This document shows, piece after piece, positions 25,768-33,663 of a stretch of DNA of 64,000 nucleotides. The stretch covers positions 2,252,501 through 2,316,500 of the forward strand of contig NZ_CP060488.1 of NCBI RefSeq assembly GCF_014334015.1, read 5' to 3'. A program made the translations under genes and the position numbers. The notes beneath the pieces were generated by a model. It made no database searches. It was given only the letters and a program-made list of their open reading frames with translations, and was not told the origin of the DNA. Source of the DNA: Bacteroides sp. M10. Lineage in GTDB: Bacteria > Bacteroidota > Bacteroidia > Bacteroidales > Bacteroidaceae. Within the stretch, counting starts at the first letter, position 1; every line of letters starts with the position of its first letter.

Positions 25768-26631
25768 ACATTCAATGACATCTTCCTTATCTCCGCTGAA
25801 AGGACCGGATTTCTCTATTTTTAAAGTCGACATGGCTGCAGCAAAACGTCCTGCTTCTTCAATGCCGGCACCTGACACCCGTTGGTATAGATAGCCGATG
25901 GTATAAGTGTCTCCACATCCTGTTGCATCCACCACTTCTTTGGGTTTATAGGCCGGGATGCGATAAAATTCTTTTCCGTTGAAAATAAGTGAGCCCATGC
26001 TTCCCAAGGTGACTAATACTTCTTTTACTCCCCATTTATATAATTGACGGGCAGCTTCATGCGGATCGGAAAGCCCGGTCAGCACTTCCATCTCATGCTC
26101 GTTGACTTTGAGGAAATGAATATATTGCAAGGCTTCTCTCTTATCTGTCCAGTCCACCGGATAAACGTGGGTGTCACGAACCTTGCGTAGGTAACCTTGC
26201 GAATCTACTGCAATCAAACCTTTCTGGGATAGTGTTTTGATGACTTCTAGTGAAAAATCATCTGCCAGCAGAGAACCGAGGTGGTAGATTTGTGCATCTA
26301 TTTCTTTGAGTTGGCTGGCTGTGAACGGATCGGCTTTCGCTAATACACGTTGGGTACGGTCGTCCGGATTGGCGCCATAGATATTTTCGAAGTATACGGA
26401 GTGCTTGCTGGGTAAGGCGGTTACGTTAATACCCACTTCACGTAGTTGCTCTACAACCTTCATCTCGGTGGCACCTACTGCCGTTACCAGCGCATAATCG
26501 ATATCATTAAAATGACGGATGGCATGTGAGCAATAAAAAGCTGTTCCTCCCGGCATGTAGACAGTGTTTTGAGGAGTGACTACTTTGTCTAATGTGATGT
26601 GACCGATGCAGCAAAGTTGATGTTTATTCAT
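25741..26631 (-). CDS. PfkB-family carbohydrate kinase
   Basis: 296 residues, cytoplasmic. The ribokinase fold is recognised by an N-terminal substrate motif ('YMPGGTAFYCSHAIRHF') and the C-terminal signature 'VVDATGCGDTYTIGYLYQR', where the Asp of GCGD is the catalytic base. The family phosphorylates sugars or nucleosides with ATP; which sugar cannot be told. It follows the GH92 gene of the alpha-mannan locus by 191 bases and has its own candidate promoter at 26718-26725, so it may serve that locus by phosphorylating a released monosaccharide, or it may be independent. Confidence 0.85.
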   Translation of the reverse strand: MNKHQLCCIGHITLDKVVTPQNTVYMPGGTAFYCSHAIRHFNDIDYALVTAVGATEMKVVEQLREVGINVTALPSKHSVYFENIYGANPDDRTQRVLAKADPFTASQLKEIDAQIYHLGSLLADDFSLEVIKTLSQKGLIAVDSQGYLRKVRDTHVYPVDWTDKREALQYIHFLKVNEHEMEVLTGLSDPHEAARQLYKWGVKEVLVTLGSMGSLIFNGKEFYRIPAYKPKEVVDATGCGDTYTIGYLYQRVSGAGIEEAGRFAAAMSTLKIEKSGPFSGDKEDVIECIRTAEQMF

Positions 26632-26646
26632 ATCAAATCAATTCAA

Positions 26647-26675
26647 AAGCCTCCAAGATAGTATCCTGAAGGCTT
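26647..26675 (-). other. Leader stem-loop of the PfkB kinase gene
   Basis: AAGCCT (26647-26652) pairs with AGGCTT (26670-26675). It lies between the candidate promoter at 26718-26725 and the kinase start at 26631. In the minus direction only four T follow, so it could be a weak terminator for the GH92 transcript or a leader hairpin. Confidence 0.4.
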
Positions 26676-26717
26676 CTAGTTTATTTTACTTAAATCAATG
26701 AACTTCTAATTCTTTCG

Positions 26718-26725
26718 CAAAGGTA
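26718..26725 (-). promoter_or_regulatory. Candidate -7 element for the PfkB kinase gene
   Basis: TACCTTTG on the minus strand, a full match to TAnnTTTG, with a leader of about 80 bases. Confidence 0.45.
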
Positions 26726-26822
26726 TTTTTTATTTCTGATAAACCTAGTTAAAGTGACAAAAAAACACCAAATCTTAGACCTTAATCCTTTTGAAATTCG
26801 TCCGTTTCTTATGATTTACCAT

Positions 26823-28979
26823 TCATTCTACGCTAATTATCAGCTCTTTTCCTTCTTTCAACTTATCATGTGTAATGAAGTAACTTTCAATTTTTTCGTT
26901 GTTATAAGTTATGTTTGTTATCTTTTCTCCATTTCCTTTTTTGCTGATAGTGAAATCTTTGCCATTCAAATTAAATATTGTCTTGTCGAATAAGGGTACA
27001 GTGATAATATACTTGGGGTCAGCAGGTGAATATGTATATAACCCTATGGCATTCAATACATACCACGAAGACATCTCTCCTGCGTCATCCATGCCGCAAT
27101 ATGCTAATTTTTCGGGTCCCATGCGGTAATAATCGTTTAATATCTTATTCAATATTTTCTGTGACTTTTCCTGTTTGTCTACAAAATAGTACATATAAGG
27201 AATGCTATGTCCAGGTTGGTTCCCATGACAATATTGACCGATAAAAGTAGTCAGATTATGTGCTTCATATCCCTCCCATGGGATCATGAATAATGAGTCT
27301 AATTTCGTTTCAAATGCTTCTCTACTGGGGAATAAATTGATGAGACCTTGAGGATCGTGGAGAGCAAAGAATGTGGATTGCCATCCATTAGCTTCACGAT
27401 ACATATATTCATAGAATGGTCTTTTAGGGTCGAATGGAGTAACCCATTCTCCATTTTCCAACCGGGGACGCATCTGCTGTGTGGTAGAATCGAATAAATG
27501 TTTATAGCTATCTGTTCTCTTCATTAACCTTTCATAATTTTGCATATCGCCCAATTCTTTTGCCAGCAAGGCAGTGGCATAATCATCGTATGCATATTCC
27601 TGTGTTTTGGTCACAGCTGCTTTTGCTACTGTTTCCAATTTCGGATCTTTAATATCCATTTCGGATATCCATCCTCGTTCCATATACTCTTTAATATGAG
27701 GTCTGCTACCTTCGCCCTCAGCAAAAGCATTGTTTAATAGTATTTTATATGCTTTCTGCACGTCAAAATCACGGATGCCTCTTAAATAACTCCCTGTAAC
27801 AAAGGCAGACGCATGATCTCCATGGAAAAATCTTGGCATAAATCCTTTAATTTCTCCATAATCGGTAATAGACTTTATGACATCCGCCGTGACATCAGGA
27901 GAGACCATACCCAGCAAAATCAACTTATTGCGATAATCATCCCAAAAAGAAGGTTCACTGTAGTAACGAAATCCTTTGTTTACCACCTCGCCTTTGGCAT
28001 TAACATATTCTCCATTTACATCGCTCAATAATATGGGCCATAAAAATGCTTTGTAAAGAGCAGAATAAAAGGTTTCTTTTTGCTCCTCCGTACCGCCTGA
28101 CACCTGAATTTTAGATAACAATCCTTCCCATGTGTCGCTTGCCTCATTTCTTACTTGCTCGAAATCTTTATTGAGTATCTCTGCCTCCAGGTTTTTCTTT
28201 GCATTTTCAACACTAACATAAGAGAAGCCGACCTTCATTTCGAGAGGATTGTCTATGTTTTCATTGTCGATAAAGTTTACGATACGAACTTCCGCATCTC
28301 CATCTTTCAATGATTCTATATCCTTGATCTTATGATTAGTAACCGCATAGAAATAGAAAGTAGGACCTGTTTGTTGATAGCCGCTGAATACGTTATCGCC
28401 CGACTTCTCTATATTCCAGCCTCTTATATACTCATTAGAATGGGAGAGGTCGGCCAATAGTTTTTTCTCTTTCCCGTTTTTATAAGTATATTTGTGATAA
28501 CCACATCGTAATGATGAAGTCACTTCTGCATTAATATCATATTTTTTGAGATAGACTTGATAATATCCGGGACTTGCCGATTCGTTATCGTGACTATATC
28601 CCGTATAATAAGATTTTGGATCAACATTCCCGCTTACTGCTATAAATGGAACATAACAGAGATTCCAATGCCCTTTGCTGGTATGAACAAAAGCATGGAT
28701 AATAGTATCTTCATACTGATAGCCCGAACCGCTTCTCCACATGGTGACGGGAGTGACTTGTACCATAGAGTTAGGTAAGGATGCACCCGGAAAAGTCTCC
28801 CCTCCCCATGCCCTGCGGGTAGGATTGTAGCCTAAATCGATACTGTCCCACAAGGTGGTGGTCCCTATAAATGGATTGACATAATCGGTCAAACGTTTGT
28901 TCTTACCCTTCTGAACTGAACATCCTGCGGTAATGATTAGAAAGGCGAGGATGATAGTCGTTTTAATTTTTCCAAACAT
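26823..28979 (-). CDS. GH92-family exo-alpha-mannosidase-like lipoprotein with Gln at the acid position
   Basis: 718 residues. The lipobox is TAGC (Cys20), followed by SVQKGKNKR without acidic residues, which points to the periplasmic face. GH92 hallmarks are 'LTDYVNPFIGT' at the N-terminus, 'TFPGASLPNSMVQVTP' and the C-terminal 'GMDDAGEMSSWYVLNAIGLY' with the Asp631-Asp632 pair that serves as base. The acid motif, normally GNEP, reads GNQPGHSIPYMYYF here, so the expected catalytic Glu is Gln588. GH92 enzymes are Ca-dependent inverting alpha-mannosidases. The Glu-to-Gln change is known to me from enzymes that cleave mannose-1-phospho-6-mannose, where the leaving group needs no protonation. 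It is the last enzyme gene of the locus, 22 bases from the GH43 fusion. Confidence 0.88.
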   Translation of the reverse strand: MFGKIKTTIILAFLIITAGCSVQKGKNKRLTDYVNPFIGTTTLWDSIDLGYNPTRRAWGGETFPGASLPNSMVQVTPVTMWRSGSGYQYEDTIIHAFVHTSKGHWNLCYVPFIAVSGNVDPKSYYTGYSHDNESASPGYYQVYLKKYDINAEVTSSLRCGYHKYTYKNGKEKKLLADLSHSNEYIRGWNIEKSGDNVFSGYQQTGPTFYFYAVTNHKIKDIESLKDGDAEVRIVNFIDNENIDNPLEMKVGFSYVSVENAKKNLEAEILNKDFEQVRNEASDTWEGLLSKIQVSGGTEEQKETFYSALYKAFLWPILLSDVNGEYVNAKGEVVNKGFRYYSEPSFWDDYRNKLILLGMVSPDVTADVIKSITDYGEIKGFMPRFFHGDHASAFVTGSYLRGIRDFDVQKAYKILLNNAFAEGEGSRPHIKEYMERGWISEMDIKDPKLETVAKAAVTKTQEYAYDDYATALLAKELGDMQNYERLMKRTDSYKHLFDSTTQQMRPRLENGEWVTPFDPKRPFYEYMYREANGWQSTFFALHDPQGLINLFPSREAFETKLDSLFMIPWEGYEAHNLTTFIGQYCHGNQPGHSIPYMYYFVDKQEKSQKILNKILNDYYRMGPEKLAYCGMDDAGEMSSWYVLNAIGLYTYSPADPKYIITVPLFDKTIFNLNGKDFTISKKGNGEKITNITYNNEKIESYFITHDKLKEGKELIISVE

Positions 28980-29001
28980 ATATCTTTTATTTAATCATTT
29001 T

Positions 29002-31107
29002 TCATCTGAATACAGGAGCATTATATCCTGTGTAAGTAGGGTATGTATTATTTACAACTGGCCATCCATTTATCCAATTTACTCTATCAAGCATCAAGCA
29101 ACGATAATCGAGTTCGTCAACATATCCATGATACAGGATCCAGTCCTGACCTATATCGTCTGTGATAATGCGCGAACAATGCCCGGTTGAAGAGAACCGA
29201 TTATTGCCTTTTAACATCAACTCATGCTTGACATCGTTCATATCTTCCCCTTTTTTATTAGTATATGGGCCCATGATGTTATTCGACTGTCCGACAACTA
29301 AACTATATGTACCGCCTTTTTGATATTGGCCGGTAGATAATATCAGATTGTATACTCCGTCTCTCTTGATGACATAGGCGGCTTCGTATTGACCTCCGGC
29401 AACTTTCTTTCTTACTGCTCCTTTCTTGATAGACATTCCGTCGGCAGTCAGTTCTATCACGCTAATCTCACGGAAACTGCCCCAGAACAGGTAGTTACGA
29501 CCATCTTCCTGATAAAGAAATGCATCAATGGAAATGTCAACTCCTTGCTCGTTACTGTCTATTAGTTTTCCATGATCGGTAAAAGGCCCGGTGGGTGAAG
29601 ATGAAGTGGCAATGCCGATGGCATGTTTCCATTCGGGTGCAGGCTGTGAGTAGTATATTATATACTTATCATTCACCTTGCTTACGGTAGGTGCCCAAAT
29701 ACCGGCATCATTCACTCCTGTTATTTGAGGATGGGTTTCATCTGTGAAGATTGAGCCTGCTTTTGTCCAGTTAATAAGGTCTCGCGACTTCATAATTGGT
29801 GCATTTTTCATATTAATATCTGTCATTGAGTGTTCCGTTGCATACAGATAAAAGTAGCCATCATCCCCTCTTATCACATCAGGGTCGGGTAAAGAGAAGT
29901 CTGTAAATACAGGGTTTTGGTATTTGGCAGTATAATTTCCATGAGAAGTTATATCCAGAAAATCGTGGGTATAATTCTTCCCAGCTGTCATAGAGATCAA
30001 AATAGTGGTATAATACCTGTTTAAGTCATTTTCATCACATAATTCAGCAGGAAATTTGAATTGTGCCCCATTCCATTGTCCGGTTTCAGTAGGAGCCATG
30101 TCTCTGTAGCCCGGTCTGTCAATGACCGGCCTTTCTCCGAATTCTGGTCCGAGTTGTCCCCAGGCTTCTTCCTGTTCGTTAATCGTGAAGATTATTTTGT
30201 ATCGTTCGTCAAAGCCCCAGTCGGTAGCGAATAATTGCACATTGTACTCTTTTAGTTCCCAACATCCATTTGCTGTATAATTAAACTCGTTTTCCCGCCC
30301 TGTCCAGCTAAAACGGATTGCCACCTTATTTATTTTCTCTATGGTAGCCTGGTATGTACCAAAGTTCAAACGGATACGATAAGTGCCTGTCTGTGTTACG
30401 GTTGTTCCAGTAAATTGCTGTCCGGTAGTTTCGTTCAATGTTATCCCATCTTCTTTCAGATTGAATGTTCTTTTTTGTTCACCTAATTGTGAATAAAAAG
30501 AATAGGGCTTGTTAGCTTCCAGTTTCGTATATATTTCATAAATGGTGGAACCATTGTATTCAACTTTTTTCACTTCCTGGCCATCTTCTGCTCCCTCGCC
30601 GGTGATGTATAATTTCTCTCCATCTTTGATGATGCTTCCTAAATCAACTGGCAGGACGAAAGTGATACTTCGATATTCTTCAGATAAAATAGAATTTGGA
30701 CCTTTAGTAGTCTGTATAGCCCATTTTAGTTTAATGTTATCTCCGGCAATGCCTCCGGCAGCGACTGCAATATCTTTAAGTTTTTTTTGTGTTATTCTGA
30801 TATTGGTATTAACCCCTGCATGATCCGACGAAGCCTTATATACAGGAGCTGAAAAATTGCCATTTTCTTTATCGAATAGAATCGTATAATTAACATCTTT
30901 AGTTTCGCTTTTTGACCATTCGAATAATAGATCTGTAACAGATTGTAATACAATGTATTCATCATTGACAGGGACGTTAAGACTCTTAACAGCAATGAGT
31001 TGCTCGTCTTCTATTTCATCTTTGTCGTTACAAGCAATAAAACTGATTCCCAACAGACTTATTATTGCTAAAGTGAGTAAGGACTTAAAATTAATATGTT
31101 GTTTCAT
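29002..31107 (-). CDS. Fusion of SusE-like surface glycan-binding protein and GH43 glycosidase, lipoprotein
   Basis: 701 residues. The lipobox is FIAC (Cys26), followed by NDKDEIEDE, an acidic surface-export type stretch. Residues ~30-385 are homologous along their whole length to the separate SusE-like protein at 32450; shared blocks include DWGFDERYKI, GYRDMAPT, GQWNG and KNYTHDF. Residues ~395-701 are a five-bladed GH43 propeller: base Asp408 in LPDPDVI, pKa-modulating Asp528 in DISIDAFLY and acid Glu575 in QYEAAYV, with 'AGIWAPTVSKVNDKYIIYYS' between. All three catalytic residues are present. GH43 members cleave arabinofuranosides, xylosides or galactofuranosides; the specificity here is not readable. 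The protein would bind the glycan at the surface and trim side chains in place. Confidence 0.88.
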   Translation of the reverse strand: MKQHINFKSLLTLAIISLLGISFIACNDKDEIEDEQLIAVKSLNVPVNDEYIVLQSVTDLLFEWSKSETKDVNYTILFDKENGNFSAPVYKASSDHAGVNTNIRITQKKLKDIAVAAGGIAGDNIKLKWAIQTTKGPNSILSEEYRSITFVLPVDLGSIIKDGEKLYITGEGAEDGQEVKKVEYNGSTIYEIYTKLEANKPYSFYSQLGEQKRTFNLKEDGITLNETTGQQFTGTTVTQTGTYRIRLNFGTYQATIEKINKVAIRFSWTGRENEFNYTANGCWELKEYNVQLFATDWGFDERYKIIFTINEQEEAWGQLGPEFGERPVIDRPGYRDMAPTETGQWNGAQFKFPAELCDENDLNRYYTTILISMTAGKNYTHDFLDITSHGNYTAKYQNPVFTDFSLPDPDVIRGDDGYFYLYATEHSMTDINMKNAPIMKSRDLINWTKAGSIFTDETHPQITGVNDAGIWAPTVSKVNDKYIIYYSQPAPEWKHAIGIATSSSPTGPFTDHGKLIDSNEQGVDISIDAFLYQEDGRNYLFWGSFREISVIELTADGMSIKKGAVRKKVAGGQYEAAYVIKRDGVYNLILSTGQYQKGGTYSLVVGQSNNIMGPYTNKKGEDMNDVKHELMLKGNNRFSSTGHCSRIITDDIGQDWILYHGYVDELDYRCLMLDRVNWINGWPVVNNTYPTYTGYNAPVFR

Positions 31108-31143
31108 CTGATATTATTTATGATTGGATATAACAGGAGGTGC

Positions 31144-31179
31144 TATTACCCTGCAATTAGCCAAGATTGCAGGGTAATA
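31144..31179 (-). other. Intercistronic stem-loop upstream of the SusE-GH43 gene
   Basis: A perfect 14-bp stem: 31144-31157 (TATTACCCTGCAAT) with 31166-31179, loop of 8. There is no T-run after it in the direction of transcription, so it is not an intrinsic terminator. It lies between the GH76 stop and the fusion gene's start. Confidence 0.7.
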
Positions 31180-31213
31180 AATAGATGGGTAGTTTATTTG
31201 TTATAGATTTTAC

Positions 31214-32392
31214 TTAATCTACAAATCCATTTTTCTCTAATAAAGCCATAGCTTCTATAGTTGTTGTACCGCTAATGGCGGAACGTAAATCGCCCCATGA
31301 TGTATCACCTTTTGGCATTTGCCACCACGTAGGACTCATTTTGATATCCGGTTTTTCGGTTCCAAGAGTCCATAAGTAATTTGCATTATTCTTCAGGAAA
31401 GCAACAAAACGCATTCTGTCACCGTCTGAAAGATCCGGATGCTGTATAAGTATGGTAAAGTAGCGTACAAATATACCTTTGAAGAGGTTGCAGTCGTGTC
31501 CGCCGCCATCACCGGTTTGTTCGCCATAATCCCTCATAACCTTATAGGCGGTATTTACATTGTTTGCTATATGATAACGGGCTACTTTCACTGCATCGTT
31601 AAAATATACTTTCTCTTTGGTTATATTATATAACTCGATAGCTGCTCCCATAAATGTTCCTACATCATACGAATAATCTCCATTTGTAGTGTCATAATTT
31701 TCAAATATCCGGCCTGTAGACAATACGGTACGGTGATATTTCATCCATTCGTATATCCGTAGTGACCATTGTAGATTAGTGAATCCGTTTATGGTCTCAT
31801 CTGGGTATTTTTGTGCAAATCTGGCTGCAATAATAGCTGCAGGTCCGTTTGATGGTATACCTTTCCCCATACTTTCAGCATCAGTTCCTACTTTCCATTG
31901 GATACCTCCGCCGTCGTAATCATTCCAACCTTCGGTGATCCATGTCCACAGATCGTGAGATGATTTTAAGAACCGGTCATCATTGGTTGCATAGTATGCA
32001 CGTAGATGAGCCATTGCATGCCAACCCATATCGTCATAAAAATCGTGTCTCCATTTGCCTCCATTTTTATTTTTTACTCCATCATAAAAATCCCAGATTA
32101 CTTTTTTATACTTTTCATCATGGGTACGCAGGTAAGCATCCACTACCACATCCAGACCATGAGCTTCGGGCCAATAGTCGTTTTGTGCTATTTGTCCGTC
32201 GAATGTATTGTTGAAACAGCCTACAGATGTGTTCCAATACCTGTTTACAAAAGTCGTTGAAGCGCTGTCGGCTGCTGCTGTCCATGAGTACTTAGGAAAC
32301 TGGTTTACTTCTATATATTCATCGTCGTATGAGCCACACGACATCAGAGAACATGAAAATGTAAGGAAAATCCCGAATAATATATTTTTCAT
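31214..32392 (-). CDS. GH76-family endo-alpha-1,6-mannanase, surface lipoprotein
   Basis: 392 residues. The lipobox is LMSC (Cys19), followed by GSYDDEYIE, acidic as in surface-exported lipoproteins. The (alpha/alpha)6-barrel of GH76 is recognised by 'NDYWPEAHGLDVVVDAY', the catalytic Asp pair in FYDDMGWHAM (Asp120-Asp121), 'DGGGIQWK' and 'SNGPAAIIAARF'. The family hydrolyses the alpha-1,6-mannan backbone of yeast and fungal mannan. This is the best clue to the substrate of the locus. It sits between the SusE-like gene and the SusE-GH43 fusion with hairpins on both sides. Confidence 0.9.
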   Translation of the reverse strand: MKNILFGIFLTFSCSLMSCGSYDDEYIEVNQFPKYSWTAAADSASTTFVNRYWNTSVGCFNNTFDGQIAQNDYWPEAHGLDVVVDAYLRTHDEKYKKVIWDFYDGVKNKNGGKWRHDFYDDMGWHAMAHLRAYYATNDDRFLKSSHDLWTWITEGWNDYDGGGIQWKVGTDAESMGKGIPSNGPAAIIAARFAQKYPDETINGFTNLQWSLRIYEWMKYHRTVLSTGRIFENYDTTNGDYSYDVGTFMGAAIELYNITKEKVYFNDAVKVARYHIANNVNTAYKVMRDYGEQTGDGGGHDCNLFKGIFVRYFTILIQHPDLSDGDRMRFVAFLKNNANYLWTLGTEKPDIKMSPTWWQMPKGDTSWGDLRSAISGTTTIEAMALLEKNGFVD

Positions 32393-32412
32393 AATTACTT
32401 CTGTTTTTTAGC

Positions 32413-32440
32413 AGTCTGTTTCCCTTACGAGAAACAGACT
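32413..32440 (-). other. Intercistronic stem-loop upstream of the GH76 gene
   Basis: A 10-bp perfect stem, AGTCTGTTTC (32413-32422) with GAAACAGACT (32431-32440), loop of 8. In the direction of transcription it is followed by A, not T, so it is an mRNA stem-loop between the SusE-like and GH76 genes. Confidence 0.65.
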
Positions 32441-32449
32441 ACGTATGGT

Positions 32450-33625
32450 TTAGTCACCTGTATTTATATTAGTAAAGTCATGAGTGTAATTTTTCTCTGC
32501 AGTCATAGATATCGTAACATCTGTAAAATATTTGCTGAGATTATTTCTGTCACAGAGTTCTTCCGGGAATTTGAATTGACTACCATTCCACTGACCGTTA
32601 TCGGTAGGAGCCATATCACGGTATCCGGCTCTATCTATGCTAGGTCTGTTATCAAAGAACTTGTCTTTAATTTGTCCCCAGTCTTCTTGTTTGCCATCTA
32701 CGGTAAATTCAATCTTATAACGTTCGTCAAAGCCCCAGTCTGTCTTTTGTAGTTGCACATTATAGTTCATGAGTTCCCAAACACCTTTCTCGGTATAATT
32801 GAAAATACCGCGCACATTTGTCCATGAATTACGTATGGCAACCCTATTAATCTCTTCGAAAGAAATCTTCTTGTTCTTGAAATCAAGTTTAATACGATAG
32901 ACACCTGCTTTATCTACTGCATAAGTAAGCGCTTCGCCTCCGGCAGTTTCTTCAAGAGATTCTCCATCTTCTTTTATTGATATGATTCTGTCAGAGTTGG
33001 CTTGTAATCTGGTGTAGAAATAGAATGGTTCGCCGGCCTCCAGTTTGGTATATATTTCGTAATAAGTGCCCGATTCAGCTTCTATCATCTTCACACGTTG
33101 TCCTTGTTCCGAACCTGCTCCACCAATGTACAATCTTTCTCCATCGTCCAAATCTTCGAGACCTGCCATACGGAGTAAGGTTATTGTTCTCGATTCTTGA
33201 GCCAAAGCGAAGTTCATTCCCCTGTTTGAGCGCACGGTCCACTTTACAACTGCTTCTTCTTCAGCCTTTGCACCGGCAAGCCGGGCTATTCTATTCAAGC
33301 CTTTTTGCGTAATGGTAGCTCCGGTATTCAAACCATTGCCGTCTGCCTGATAAATATATATAGGGTTAGAAAAGTCCCCGTCGAGTTTATCGAATAATAT
33401 ATCGTAATACACCACGCTGTTATCTTCCGCTTGGGCTTTCTCCCATTCAAAGTACAGGTTTGATACATCTTCTATTACTGCATATCGATCTTCAACCGGT
33501 TCGTATAATTTAGGAACTGAAGTGACAGATACACTCTCAAATTCTTTCACTTTCTCACAACTTGTAAATACTCCTAATGCTAATGTCAGGAATGTTATGG
33601 ACGTAAATAATATTTTGTTTTTCAT
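32450..33625 (-). CDS. SusE/F-like surface glycan-binding lipoprotein
   Basis: 391 residues from the ATG at 33625, chosen because it opens the lipoprotein signal (MKNKILFTSITFLTLALG, lipobox FTSC, Cys23); the longer frame to 33727 would overlap the end of the SusD gene. It begins with a SusE-type Ig-like domain ('YEPVEDRYAVIEDVSNLYFEWEKA') and has further beta-sandwich domains to the end ('KTDWGFDERYKIEFTVDG'). No catalytic residues are recognisable. It is homologous to the N-terminal half of the GH43 fusion at 29002. Position after SusC-SusD is the classic place of a SusE-type binding protein. Confidence 0.85.
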   Translation of the reverse strand: MKNKILFTSITFLTLALGVFTSCEKVKEFESVSVTSVPKLYEPVEDRYAVIEDVSNLYFEWEKAQAEDNSVVYYDILFDKLDGDFSNPIYIYQADGNGLNTGATITQKGLNRIARLAGAKAEEEAVVKWTVRSNRGMNFALAQESRTITLLRMAGLEDLDDGERLYIGGAGSEQGQRVKMIEAESGTYYEIYTKLEAGEPFYFYTRLQANSDRIISIKEDGESLEETAGGEALTYAVDKAGVYRIKLDFKNKKISFEEINRVAIRNSWTNVRGIFNYTEKGVWELMNYNVQLQKTDWGFDERYKIEFTVDGKQEDWGQIKDKFFDNRPSIDRAGYRDMAPTDNGQWNGSQFKFPEELCDRNNLSKYFTDVTISMTAEKNYTHDFTNINTGD

Positions 33626-33663
33626 CTTTTTATATATTAAATGATTAAAAATAAGCGTCATGA

